DNA from: Rhodanobacteraceae bacterium ZG21-1
Lineage (GTDB): Bacteria; Pseudomonadota; Gammaproteobacteria; Xanthomonadales; Rhodanobacteraceae
Length of the DNA: 64,000 nt
Direction of reading: 5' to 3'
Assembly (NCBI GenBank): GCA_021390615.1
Contig: JAJEJU010000024.1
Span: 1,798,001 to 1,862,000 of the forward strand
Made by a program: the position numbers and the translations under genes. This document shows positions 40,039 through 49,028 of the stretch, piece after piece. Each line of letters begins with the position of its first letter. Within the stretch, counting starts at the first letter, position 1. Below the pieces are notes generated by a model. That model made no database searches. It saw only the letters and a list, made by a program, of their open reading frames with translations, and was not told where the DNA came from.

Positions 40039-41549
40039 TGGAGGGCGGCGTGGCGACCATCGAGCATGTCGACGTACTGATCGTAGGCGCCGGGCTCTCC
40101 GGCATCGGCGCCGGCTACCGGCTGCAGAGCATGTGCCCGGACCGGCGCTATCTCATCCTCGAGGGGCGCAGCGAAATTGGTGGCACCTGGGATCTGTTCC
40201 GCTACCCCGGCATCCGCAGCGATTCGGACATGTTCACCCTGGGCTATCCGTTTCGCCCCTGGAAGGATGCCAAGGCGATCGCCGATGGTGCGTCGATCCT
40301 GCGCTATTTGAAGGACACCGCACGGGAATTCGGCATCGACCGGCACATCCGCCTGCAGCAGCGCGTATGCGCGGCGGCTTACTCGTCCGCTGATGGCCGC
40401 TGGACGCTCGAGGTGGAGTCCGGTCCCGAAAAAACTCTGCGCCGCTACAGCTGCGATTTTCTGTACATCTGCAGCGGCTACTACGACTACGCGCAAGGCT
40501 ATACGCCTGACTTTCCTGGCCGCGACCAGTTCCAGGGACTGCTGGTGCATCCGCAGCAGTGGCCGCAGGAGCTGGATTGCCGCGGCAAGCGCGTCGTGGT
40601 GATCGGCAGCGGCGCGACCGCGGTGACGCTGGTGCCGTCGCTGGCCGCCCAGGGCGCGCAGGTCACCATGCTGCAGCGCTCGCCGACCTATATCGCCGAC
40701 CTGCCGTCGACGGATTCGCTCGCCGACCTGCTGCGCCGCTGGCTGCCCGAACGACTGGCGCATCGCCTGGCGCGCTGGAAGAACGTGCTGCTTTCGCTCG
40801 GCATCTACCAGCTCTGCCGGCGCGCGCCGCGCCTGGCACGCAAGCTGTTTCGCTGGACCGCAGCCCGTCACCTGCCGCAGGGCTACGACCTGGACACCCA
40901 TTTCAATCCGCGCTACGAACCCTGGGATCAGCGCCTGTGCCTGGTACCGGATGCCGATCTGTTCAAGTCCATCGCGAGCGGGCAAGCCGATGTCGTCACC
41001 GAGCAGATCGATCATCTGAGTGCTCACGGCATCCGCCTGCGCTCGGGACGCGAGCTGCCGGCCGATATCGTGGTGACCGCCACCGGCCTGCAGCTGCAGC
41101 TGTGCGGCGGCATGCGCATCAGCGTCGACGGACACGCCGTCGATGCCGGTGCACACTTCGCCTACAAGGGCCTGATGCTCAGCAACGTGCCGAACTTCGC
41201 CTTCTGCATCGGCTACGTCAACGCCTCCTGGACCTTGCGCGCCGACCTGTCGTCGCGCTTCGTCTGCCGCCTGCTCAGGCATATGCGGCGCAAGGGTTAT
41301 CGCCAATGCGTGCCACGGGCAGACCACGCCCAGTTGGAACCCCAGCCGCTGCTGGGCCTGAACTCGGGCTACTTCACCCGCGCCTACGATTTTCTTCCCA
41401 AGCAAGGGCCGCACAAACCCTGGCGGGTGCCGCAGAACTACCTGCTGGACATCAAGGCGATGAGCTTCGGCAGGCTCGACGACGGGGTGCTGCAGTTCTC
41501 CCGCGAAGGCGCGCCGCACAGCGTGCCTGCGGACGGCGCGATCGCCTGA
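40038..41549 (+). CDS. Flavin monooxygenase, Baeyer-Villiger type
   Basis: An FAD- and NADPH-dependent monooxygenase of 503 residues. FAD motif GAGLSGIGAG (17-26), Baeyer-Villiger fingerprint FQGLLVHPQQW (165-175, matching FxGxxxHxxxW), and NADPH motif GSGATA (190-195) are all present. It should oxidise ketones, aldehydes or lipidic carbonyls, and the closest functional analogue I know by context is MymA of Mycobacterium tuberculosis. ATG 40038 overlaps the preceding stop (TGATG); the longer frame is a shadow. Probably cytoplasmic, as no signal peptide is seen. Confidence 0.92.
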   Translation: MEGGVATIEHVDVLIVGAGLSGIGAGYRLQSMCPDRRYLILEGRSEIGGTWDLFRYPGIRSDSDMFTLGYPFRPWKDAKAIADGASILRYLKDTAREFGIDRHIRLQQRVCAAAYSSADGRWTLEVESGPEKTLRRYSCDFLYICSGYYDYAQGYTPDFPGRDQFQGLLVHPQQWPQELDCRGKRVVVIGSGATAVTLVPSLAAQGAQVTMLQRSPTYIADLPSTDSLADLLRRWLPERLAHRLARWKNVLLSLGIYQLCRRAPRLARKLFRWTAARHLPQGYDLDTHFNPRYEPWDQRLCLVPDADLFKSIASGQADVVTEQIDHLSAHGIRLRSGRELPADIVVTATGLQLQLCGGMRISVDGHAVDAGAHFAYKGLMLSNVPNFAFCIGYVNASWTLRADLSSRFVCRLLRHMRRKGYRQCVPRADHAQLEPQPLLGLNSGYFTRAYDFLPKQGPHKPWRVPQNYLLDIKAMSFGRLDDGVLQFSREGAPHSVPADGAIA

Positions 41550-41592
41550 ACATCGAAGGCCAGCCAGCGATGCTGCACACGAGGGGATTGCC

Positions 41593-42438
41593 TTGAAGAC
41601 ATTCGAGCACAAGGTCGCCGCCATCACCGGCGCCGGCTCCGGCATTGGCCGCGCGCTGGCGCTGGAACTGGCTGCACGAGGCTGTCAGTTGGCCCTGGCT
41701 GACATCGACGCGAACGGGCTGGCGGAAACCGCCGCGCTGGCGGCACGCACCGCGCCTCAACTGCGCATCAGCACCGCCCGCGTGGACGTCGCTCAGCGCG
41801 AGGCCATGCACGATTGGGCCGCCCGGGTCGCCAGCGAGCACGCCCGGATCAATCTCATCTTCAACAATGCCGGCGTAGCCCTGGGCGCCAGCATCGACGG
41901 CATGCGCTACGAAGACCTCGAGTGGATCATGGGCATCAATTTCTGGGGCGTGGTCCACGGCACCAAGGCCTTCCTGCCACACCTCAAGGCTTCCGGCGAC
42001 GGCCACGTGATCAACATCTCCAGCCTGTTCGGCCTGCTGGCCACGCCTGGCTCCGGCGCTTACAACGCCAGCAAGTTCGCGGTGCGCGGCTTTACCGAAG
42101 CGCTGCGCCAGGAGCTCGAACTGGCGCGCCTGCCGGTCAGCGCCACCTGCGTGCACCCGGGCGGCATCCGCACCGCCATCGCGCGTCATGCGCGTACCGA
42201 CGCGTCGATCCGCGAACTCGGCGGCGACGAGCGCACGGCCAGCCGCAACTTCGAAAAATTTCTGCTGACGCCGCCCGAACGTGCTGCCACGGTCATCCTG
42301 GAAGCGGTGCGGCGCAACCGGCGACGCGTGCTGATCGGCCGCGACGCCTGGCTGTTCGACAAATTGCAGCGCCTGCTGCCGGCGGGATATCAGCGTATCG
42401 CCACCCAGGCGATCAAGCGCTCGATGGCGGGTAATTAG
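41593..42438 (+). CDS. SDR family oxidoreductase
   Basis: Short-chain dehydrogenase of 281 residues. The cofactor motif TGAGSGIG is at 12-19, with NNAG at 91-94, and the catalytic residues are S143/S144, Y157 and K161. The C-terminal extension (about 225-281) is basic and resembles those of acyl- or sterol-type SDRs. The start is TTG 41593, with GAGGGG six bases upstream. It lies 43 bases after the monooxygenase and completes the putative operon, likely handling the alcohol/aldehyde step of the same pathway. Confidence 0.9.
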   Translation: MKTFEHKVAAITGAGSGIGRALALELAARGCQLALADIDANGLAETAALAARTAPQLRISTARVDVAQREAMHDWAARVASEHARINLIFNNAGVALGASIDGMRYEDLEWIMGINFWGVVHGTKAFLPHLKASGDGHVINISSLFGLLATPGSGAYNASKFAVRGFTEALRQELELARLPVSATCVHPGGIRTAIARHARTDASIRELGGDERTASRNFEKFLLTPPERAATVILEAVRRNRRRVLIGRDAWLFDKLQRLLPAGYQRIATQAIKRSMAGN

Positions 42439-42583
42439 CCAGCGCGCCAGATCGACGTCGCCGACCTGATCGAGACATGCTCGTGGTATCTGACGAGAAG
42501 CTTTTCGGCGCCATGGCGAAGTCAGTCTCGACCATGTGCCACGGCAGCCAAGACGCGCCTGACACCTCTACCGGCCTGCCTGT

Positions 42584-43072
42584 TCAGTGGTCCTCGCCTT
42601 GGCCGCGGCATTGGTCCGGAACATAGTTTCCCCCGGCGAGCGGGCCTCTCATCGGATCGAGCGTTCCGCTGCTGGCAATGGTGTACTGCTCGCTGCCGAG
42701 TTCGACCAACGGTCGATCCCGCCCCGTCAGCCACGTGTACTTCCTGCCGCTCACGGCCCGGTCGTTTGCGCCGAAGGAATCCCAGCGGCAGCAAGGCGCG
42801 CCATCCTCGACGCTGAAGACGGCATAGACGACCGCCTTGCCCAAGCTTCCCTGCACGATGGTGCTCCCGAAAGGGCCACGGCAGTCGAGCCGACCTTCCA
42901 GGCGGGGCTGGGGCCGGATGGCGCGGTGAATCCTGGCGCACCGATAAACCAGCTCCATCGCCACCTTTTGTGCGACAAAGCTTCGGCCACTTGCCTGGTC
43001 GACAAAAACGACATGATCCAGAGGACAGGCCGCGGCAGCCAGCGCGGACGAAAAGCTCATGCCGAAGGCCAT
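42584..43072 (-). CDS. Secreted protein of unknown function
   Basis: A product of about 162 residues that begins with a signal-like segment (MAFGMSFSSALAAAAC) and continues into a cysteine-containing body (YRCARI, LDCRG, PCCRWDSF, DQCRG). I recognise no family. The frame is open further upstream to 43315 across the neighbouring gene, and no Shine-Dalgarno sequence precedes ATG 43072 or 43060, so the start is uncertain. The base composition is lower in GC than that of flanking genes. It is co-directional with the lyase-like gene 125 bases upstream. Confidence 0.55.
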   Translation of the reverse strand: MAFGMSFSSALAAAACPLDHVVFVDQASGRSFVAQKVAMELVYRCARIHRAIRPQPRLEGRLDCRGPFGSTIVQGSLGKAVVYAVFSVEDGAPCCRWDSFGANDRAVSGRKYTWLTGRDRPLVELGSEQYTIASSGTLDPMRGPLAGGNYVPDQCRGQGEDH

Positions 43073-43196
43073 GCATGAAAAGAGGAGGTGCGACGCGAAA
43101 TGTGGCCCACGAGCATGGCAAGGAAAAAAGGCTGGCTGAAAGCGAGGCTTGCTCTCGCTTGGCGTGCCCTGGTCCTTGTGCGGCTCGGCGCTCAAC

Positions 43197-45047
43197 TCAG
43201 TCACTCCACTTTCCGAACAGGATCGAGTCCAGCGCAAACGCGCCATGGGATTCGGCCTGTTTAGCGGCTGGTTCCAGTGCTTCGAGGGAGGCATCGTTCG
43301 CGAAGCGGTAGGCACCGATCGTCACCATCGGGTCGACGCCATTCACTATCTTCCCGTCATACTGCGCCACATCGGGACAAGCTGCCGAATTCTGCGCGGT
43401 GACCGTCTTCTCGAAACCGGCGTGCAGCGCATAACAAGCGTAGTAATCGATAGCCGACGCGATCGATTGCCCGTGGGACCCGCGATAGCCATAGCCGTCG
43501 AAGCCGGCATGCTTCAGCACCTCCGCGCTGTCTACGATGCGCTCCAGGGTAAACATGGGATAGCCGATGCCCTGTTCCGGATGGAGATTGCGGAAGCGGT
43601 CGTCCATTTCTCCCGCCGCGACCGTCGGGGTCTCGAAGTAGGGTTTGCTGGAAAACCCGTCGGCGCCGGTGTTGGCCCGGCACATATTCGAGACATCGTC
43701 ATCGCCGTAGATCGCGCCATTCACCAGTGCGTTCCAGGGAATGCTCACCGGCATCGAGGGATCGTCGCCGTTCAACGCGGCCATGAATCGCCTGCGGTCA
43801 TCTGCCAGCCTGGCCAACGCGATCAAGCCGGCGACGGCATTCGCAGACTGATTATTGTAGTGATCGCAAAGCGCCAGCGGCTGCATGAACTCGGAGTTCA
43901 GCGAGTTCCTCAAGAGTTCGTACATGGCAGCATGGAAGGTGTTGACCGTCTTGCCTTCCTGCTCGTTCAAGGCGCCCGCATAGAAGAGCAAATCCACTGC
44001 TTGCACCGAGTAAACGATGCCGCGACCGACGATCAGTCCAACCCCGGCCTGGATCGGCTTACCTTGATCGTCGCAGAACGCTGTCGGCGTGCTGCGAATC
44101 TGCCCATGCTCATCCCGGAATCCGCGCTCGCTCCAGGCGAGCATGATCTTCTTCGCCAGAGCGATCGCCTGCGCCGCATCGGGCGCCCCAGGCGCGGTTT
44201 TTTCGCCGGCCTTTACCAAGGCACCGTACAGCGCGAGTCTGGAAGCCACGACCGCCGCCCCTGCCGGCGCAGTCTCCGAAGCCGCCAGTTTCATGGCGTC
44301 GCGCACTTTGCCGGCATTGCCGTCCTGAGGCTCGTAAGAGAACGCGTACTGGTAGATCGTCGCCGAGCAACCGGCATAAGTCGCATCCATGCGGTTCGGC
44401 GCAGCGAGATCGCGCGCCACTTGCGCCTCCAATGATTCGAACCGACTGGCGGAATAACTTCCCGGCACACTGATCCTTCGGGCAAGCTCGCTCAACTCCG
44501 CTGGCGTGGTGAACACCCGCGGATGAACGGATGAACTCGCGTACGAGCCGGCGACCGGATGAAACGGGCCATCCGCTCGCGTGAATCGAGCCGGCTGCTG
44601 CAAGACATTCGAGCCGGACACCGCCGAGTTCTCGCCATCGCCTGCCGGGCGGATTCCATGCACGAAGAGTTTGTGCGGCTCGCCGCCCGCAAAAACGCTC
44701 GACGGCAGATTGACCCGGAAGCGGTGCCTGCCGCTGCCATCCTGGCAGGCCTGATTCACCGCCGGCTCGCTCGCCTGATCGGCCATGCCGATGGCGACGC
44801 GTGTACCTGGCGGATGGTCGTACGCGGAGCGGTCGACGTAGACGTGCACGGCGATCGAAGCATGCACACCTTGCTGGCAAGCCCAGCCCGAAACGTAAAA
44901 CTGCCTATGTTCGCGGTCGTAATTCAGGCTGCTGGCACCGATGATTTGCCCGCCGCCTGCCGTCGCGATGAGTGGCGCAATGGATAACAAGACGGCAATC
45001 CATGCACGCAGAGCGCCTCTCCGAAGACCTGCACATGACAGCGGCAT
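43197..45047 (-). CDS. Secreted alginate-lyase-like protein
   Basis: A 616-residue exported protein. The signal peptide ends near ATAGG (about residue 32). A beta-rich N-terminal domain (about 33-150, containing VSGWACQ) precedes a helical domain starting at HPRVFTTPAELSELARR, which is the usual opening of alginate-lyase/heparinase-type alpha/alpha toroids. A polar patch HYNNQSANAVAG near 400 resembles the NNHS-type active-site segment of alginate lyases. Polysaccharide cleavage is therefore likely but the substrate is unknown. Lines in this gene are near 53-60% GC against nearly 70% around it, suggesting acquisition. Confidence 0.72.
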   Translation of the reverse strand: MPLSCAGLRRGALRAWIAVLLSIAPLIATAGGGQIIGASSLNYDREHRQFYVSGWACQQGVHASIAVHVYVDRSAYDHPPGTRVAIGMADQASEPAVNQACQDGSGRHRFRVNLPSSVFAGGEPHKLFVHGIRPAGDGENSAVSGSNVLQQPARFTRADGPFHPVAGSYASSSVHPRVFTTPAELSELARRISVPGSYSASRFESLEAQVARDLAAPNRMDATYAGCSATIYQYAFSYEPQDGNAGKVRDAMKLAASETAPAGAAVVASRLALYGALVKAGEKTAPGAPDAAQAIALAKKIMLAWSERGFRDEHGQIRSTPTAFCDDQGKPIQAGVGLIVGRGIVYSVQAVDLLFYAGALNEQEGKTVNTFHAAMYELLRNSLNSEFMQPLALCDHYNNQSANAVAGLIALARLADDRRRFMAALNGDDPSMPVSIPWNALVNGAIYGDDDVSNMCRANTGADGFSSKPYFETPTVAAGEMDDRFRNLHPEQGIGYPMFTLERIVDSAEVLKHAGFDGYGYRGSHGQSIASAIDYYACYALHAGFEKTVTAQNSAACPDVAQYDGKIVNGVDPMVTIGAYRFANDASLEALEPAAKQAESHGAFALDSILFGKWSD

Positions 45048-45456
45048 CGCCCCTTCCCCTTGCGCTTATGGAGCACCTGTCCCAGCAAGGCCGGGTGGAT
45101 CGCAGCATACGCGGCCTTAATCGGCCTGCCCCATGAACAGGGACCTGAAATGAAACGTATCGGCGCTCAAGCCTGCGCCGAGCCAGACCATGATGCACCC
45201 GGACGGGCCTTATCGGCACACATCCGTTCCATGGCACGATGGCGGTGCCCGCTTGCGGCGATTGATGTGTGGCACACCGGAAGGCCGTTGAACGCGGCCG
45301 CGCATTGCCCCTGCAGGCCAGACCGCTCCAGAAGCCCGCCAAGCTACGGCATACAAGGTTTCGCGACTGCGCTACACGCGCACGACATCAAAACGCGCCG
45401 CACGCCATCCCACTTGTCCGGATGGATGGCATGCGCAGGCATGCCTAGCCGAAGGT
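45048..45456. other. Gene-poor 409-base interval
   Basis: Between the lyase-like gene and the DUF6165-like gene. An open frame of 151 codons on the plus strand crosses into the next gene and has no family character, so I do not call it. The minus-strand side near 45050-45060 carries GGGGAAGGGG just before the lyase-like start. I see no tRNA, terminator or repeat. Confidence 0.6.
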
Positions 45457-45864
45457 CTATCGATACGGCTGATAGGACTTTTCCTCGACCAGCTGCGAAC
45501 CGAGCTTCAGGTTGATCTCGCGCTTGACCGTGGCGCGCTCGTCGTTGCGGATGTAGACCGAGCGGGCCAGTTCGATGAACTCCTGATCGAAAGCGCCGGC
45601 TTTTTCCTTCAGGCGAATGTGGTCCTCGATATCCCACAGGGCCTGATTGACCGCCAGCAGACGCGCACGCTCGTCGCCGATGTCCACCTGCGAGGCCGAA
45701 TGATTGGCCCAGGTCGCATTGAGCAGATCCAGTTCGTTGCGCACGTTGCCCAACTTGGCCGGGTCGGTCATGTGCTGCGACTTGATCTCGAGGATGGTGA
45801 TCTTGTCGATCAACTCACCGTACGACACCGGCACTTCGACCAGGGAGGTGGACGTCGAACTCAT
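45457..45864 (-). CDS. DUF6165-like protein
   Basis: A 135-residue cytoplasmic protein starting MSSTSTSLVEVPVSYGELIDKITILEIK, which I recall as the DUF6165 family; function unknown. It is helical and charged, with the conserved LAVNQALWDIEDHIRLKE stretch. GGAG lies five bases before ATG 45864. It is often seen near polysaccharide or LPS genes; here it lies 140 bases downstream of egtD on the same strand. The longer frame upstream is a shadow. Confidence 0.8.
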   Translation of the reverse strand: MSSTSTSLVEVPVSYGELIDKITILEIKSQHMTDPAKLGNVRNELDLLNATWANHSASQVDIGDERARLLAVNQALWDIEDHIRLKEKAGAFDQEFIELARSVYIRNDERATVKREINLKLGSQLVEEKSYQPYR

Positions 45865-46004
45865 GGATGCTCCGCAAAGGCTGGAAAAGGCGGCACTCAA
45901 ACGGGCGGCGCAGACCGCACCGTCATGCCTTGCCACATGATAAGGCCCGGGCCAGCTCGTCGCACGGATTTGCAGCAGGCCGGCACGGCTACCGCCGGCC
46001 CATG

Positions 46005-46988
46005 CTATGTCGCCGCTATCCCGCTGCCACGCACCAGGTAGTAAAGCCCAAACAAACCCTCGGGATCGGTCCAGCGGGCATGCACGCGCAGACCGGCCCG
46101 GCCGGCCAGGGCGGCGAAATCCTCGGTGGAATACTTGCAGCTGTATTCCACCAGCATCGCCTCGTCCTCGTGGAACTTGACCAGTTGGCGCCCGAGTCGC
46201 ACCTGCTGCTCGCGCAGGCTGACGATGTGCGTCTCGATGCGCCCGGCCATGGGGTTGTAGCGGGCGCGGTGCGCGAACTTGGACAGCTCGAAGTCGCTGC
46301 CGGTCTCGCGATTGATCCGCGTCAGCATATTGAGGGTAAACGCTGCGGTGACACCTGCGCGGTCGTTGTAGGCCGCTTCCAGGCGCGGCACGTCCTTCTT
46401 GAGATCGGCGCCCACTAGGATGCCGCCGGCATCGCCCATCTCGCCGCGCATCTTGCGCAACAGCTGAATCGCCGTGCGGGCGTCGAAGTTGCCGATGGTC
46501 GAACCGGGGAAATACACCACCGTGCGGCGCGGCGCCCGCGGCGGAATCGGCAGGCGCAGCGGGCGGCTGAAGTCGGCGCACAGCGGCTGCATCGGCAGTT
46601 CCGGGAACCGCTCGGCCATGCGTTGCACGCTGAGTCGCAGCGGCTCGGGCGAAATTTCCACCGGCACCCAGGAAACCGGCGACGCCATCGCCTCCAGCAG
46701 CACGCGCGTCTTCAGCGCATGCCCGCTGCCGTACTCGACCAGGCGCACATCCGGCCCCAGCGTCGCAGCGATGTCGTCGCGGTGCTCGTGCAGCAAGGCG
46801 ATCTCGCTGCGGGTGAGGTAATACTCCGGCTGCTCGCAGATCTGCTCGAACAGTTCGGAACCACGTTCGTCATAGAACAGCCATGAAGGCAGGCGTTTCG
46901 GGCGCAGTCCCAGACCACGCTGCGCCGCTTCCAGCACCTCGTTGACAGGGGGACGGCGATCATCGTCCCCAACCGCTTGCATGCTCAT
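46005..46988 (-). CDS. egtD: L-histidine N-alpha-methyltransferase EgtD
   Basis: Trimethylates histidine to hercynine with S-adenosylmethionine, the first step of ergothioneine synthesis. The 327-residue protein shows LFYDERGSELFEQICEQPEYYLTR near residue 40, the SAM site VEYGSGHALKT, and FPGSTIGNF, all typical of EgtD. ATG 46988 overlaps the egtB stop (ATGA); an in-frame ATG at 46982 is the alternative. It is cotranslated with egtB. Confidence 0.95.
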   Translation of the reverse strand: MSMQAVGDDDRRPPVNEVLEAAQRGLGLRPKRLPSWLFYDERGSELFEQICEQPEYYLTRSEIALLHEHRDDIAATLGPDVRLVEYGSGHALKTRVLLEAMASPVSWVPVEISPEPLRLSVQRMAERFPELPMQPLCADFSRPLRLPIPPRAPRRTVVYFPGSTIGNFDARTAIQLLRKMRGEMGDAGGILVGADLKKDVPRLEAAYNDRAGVTAAFTLNMLTRINRETGSDFELSKFAHRARYNPMAGRIETHIVSLREQQVRLGRQLVKFHEDEAMLVEYSCKYSTEDFAALAGRAGLRVHARWTDPEGLFGLYYLVRGSGIAAT

Positions 46989-48241
46989 CGATCCCGTCCC
47001 AGTCGCAGCCCCATGAACTGCCAGCGCGCATGGGGCGGGAAAAAGTTGCGGTAGGAAGCGCGGATATGCGCGCGCGGCGTCGCACAGGAGCCGCCGCGCA
47101 GTACCCACTGCCCGTTCATGAATTTGCCGTTGTACTCGCCCAGCGCCCCCGGCAACGGCCGGAAACCCGGATAACTGACGTAGGGCGAGGCGGTCCACTC
47201 CCACACGTCGCCATACATCTGCAGCCAGCCCTCGCCGCCCGCCGGAGGTCGCGGGTGGAAGTCGCCGTCGTCCTGGAAGTGGCCGCGCAGCGGCAAGCTC
47301 GCCGCGGCAGCCTCCCACTCGTCTTCCGTCGGCAGCCTGGCTTCGGCCCAGCGCGCGAAAGCGTCCGCTTCGAAATAGCTTAGGTGACTCACCGGCGCCT
47401 CCGGCACCAGCGCCTGCAGGCCATTCAAGGTGAATTCGCTGGCCAGGTCATCCTGCCAGTACAGGGGATGCTGCCAGCCCTCCTGCTGTACGGTCGCCCA
47501 GCCGTCCGACAGCCACAGCGAAGGCTCGCGATAACCGCCGTCGCGGATGAACTCGGCGTATTCCGCGTTGTTCACCAGCCGGTTCGCCAGCGCGTGAGGA
47601 TGCAGCAGCGCGGCATGGCGCGGCGTCTCGTTGTCGAAGGCGAAGCCGTCGCCGGCATGCCCTACCTCCACCACGCCCTCCCGGCCGGACAGGAAGCGCA
47701 AGGGCACTGCCGGCGCCGGGACGGCGCGCGGCATGGTGCCCGCGTAGGCCGGACGCAAGGGATTGCACCAGAAGGCATGCTTGATGTCGGTGAGCAACAA
47801 TTCTTGATGCTGCTGCTCGTGCTGCAGTCCGAGCTCGACCAGCGGCTCCAGCGCTTCGGCGTCACCGTGCTCGAGAGCGGCGAGCACCTGTTCGTCGACC
47901 CGCTGCCGATAATCCAGCACCGCCTGCAGCGCAGGCCGCGACAGCAGTCCGCGACGAGGGCGGGCATGCATCGGCCCGATCGACTGGTAGTAGGAATTGA
48001 ACAGCACCTGCCAGGCAGGCTCGGGCGGCACATAGCCGGGGTCGCGCCCCAGCACGAACTGCTCGAAGAACCAGGTGGTATGCGCCAGATGCCATTTGCC
48101 CGGACTGGCGTCCGGCATCGACTGCACCATCAAGTCTTCCGCGCTCAGTCCCGCACAGAGCTCCAGCGTGCGCCGACGCACCGCCTCGTAACGGACCGCC
48201 AGCTCCTGTTGCCGGGAAGCCGGCCGGGCCGCGCTCAGCAC
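46985..48241 (-). CDS. egtB: Ergothioneine sulfoxide synthase EgtB
   Basis: Non-haem iron enzyme that joins hercynine to a thiol and oxidises it. The 418-residue protein has an N-terminal DinB-like domain with H51/H54 (WHLAHTTWF) and the iron motif HEQQHQE (H141, H145), then a C-terminal formylglycine-generating-enzyme-like domain with WEWTASPY and RGGSCATP. The start is GTG 48241, with GAGGG seven bases upstream. There is no egtA, egtC or egtE in this window, so the thiol donor (cysteine or gamma-glutamylcysteine) is open. Confidence 0.94.
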   Translation of the reverse strand: MLSAARPASRQQELAVRYEAVRRRTLELCAGLSAEDLMVQSMPDASPGKWHLAHTTWFFEQFVLGRDPGYVPPEPAWQVLFNSYYQSIGPMHARPRRGLLSRPALQAVLDYRQRVDEQVLAALEHGDAEALEPLVELGLQHEQQHQELLLTDIKHAFWCNPLRPAYAGTMPRAVPAPAVPLRFLSGREGVVEVGHAGDGFAFDNETPRHAALLHPHALANRLVNNAEYAEFIRDGGYREPSLWLSDGWATVQQEGWQHPLYWQDDLASEFTLNGLQALVPEAPVSHLSYFEADAFARWAEARLPTEDEWEAAAASLPLRGHFQDDGDFHPRPPAGGEGWLQMYGDVWEWTASPYVSYPGFRPLPGALGEYNGKFMNGQWVLRGGSCATPRAHIRASYRNFFPPHARWQFMGLRLGRDR

Positions 48242-48420
48242 GCGACAGCCCTCGCGGCGGGGAGCCGCAAAGCGATGATCGAACCGGAGGCAAGACGATG
48301 GATCGGGCGGCGACTCATGCCCGCTAACATGCCGGAGGCCATGTTCATATCTTGTGATGTGGCGGCCCGACTCGCTTGCAGCGGCCTGCCCGACTCGTCG
48401 GATCGTGACGGGTCGCCTGA

Positions 48421-48449
48421 AACGCGAAAGCCCGGCTTGCGCCGGGCTT
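48421..48449 (-). terminator. Intrinsic terminator
   Basis: AAGCCCGGC and GCCGGGCTT arms around a TTGC loop (48428-48449). On the minus strand the stem is followed by TCGCGTT, a weak T-run. It lies 55 bases after the stop of the Gly/Tyr/His-rich protein and before egtB, so it probably separates the two units. Confidence 0.6.
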
Positions 48450-48503
48450 CGCTGTGTTGCTTCTAGGCCAGGATGGTCTCTGGCGCGAAGAGCGACTCGC
48501 TTA

Positions 48504-48905
48504 TCAATAGCCGTCGTCGCGGATGTACTGAGTCTGGTACGGGTCGCTGGTCACCACCGTCTGCGTCACCACGCGACGCTCGACCACCGGCTGGGTGTAG
48601 ACCACAGTCGCCGGCTGGGTATAGACCACCGGCGGCGGGCCGTAATAGACCGGCGCCGGATGCAGCGCATCGACCACCAGGCCAGTGACCGCACCTGCAA
48701 CCACCGCACCGGCGATCCAACGACCGCCGCTCCAGTAACCGCCATGGCGATAGTAGCCGCCATGGTATCCACCCCAGCCGCCACCATGGTAATAACCACC
48801 ATGACCCCAGCCGTATGCGCTAGCGCTCAGCGGTGTCGCCGCGGCAGCCATGACCGCCAGGCCCATCGCCAACCACTTGCCGGCAACACTCTTACGCGTG
48901 TTCAT
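48504..48905 (-). CDS. Exported Gly/Tyr/His-rich protein
   Basis: A 133-residue protein with a signal peptide (cleavage near ASAYG, about residue 30). A low-complexity Gly/Tyr/His segment follows (about 31-60), then a hydrophobic glycine-zipper-like stretch (WIAGAVVAGAVTGLVVDAL, 63-81) and a Pro/Val/Tyr/Thr-rich tail with repeated VVYTQP. GGAGG lies six bases before the ATG. Similar proteins are common in Betaproteobacteria and xanthomonads and are often envelope-associated; the function is unknown. It has its own terminator. Confidence 0.8.
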   Translation of the reverse strand: MNTRKSVAGKWLAMGLAVMAAAATPLSASAYGWGHGGYYHGGGWGGYHGGYYRHGGYWSGGRWIAGAVVAGAVTGLVVDALHPAPVYYGPPPVVYTQPATVVYTQPVVERRVVTQTVVTSDPYQTQYIRDDGY

Positions 48906-49028
48906 ACACTACCTCCGGGCAGATGCGGATTCGCACCTCACGGTTCGCATATTCGGCCTGCCGCACTTAATTTGAACTGAAGGGTTTTCTATCCAACGAA
49001 GTGCTAACTTCAGGCCTATCAGCGCCGT

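Noticed and set aside
43149-44435. A 428-codon plus-strand frame opposite the lyase-like gene
   Set aside because: The minus-strand frame has a signal peptide and toroid-lyase features; the plus frame has none.
45060-45515. A 151-codon plus-strand frame in the gene-poor interval
   Set aside because: It has no family character, mixed composition, no ribosome site, and runs into the DUF6165-like gene.
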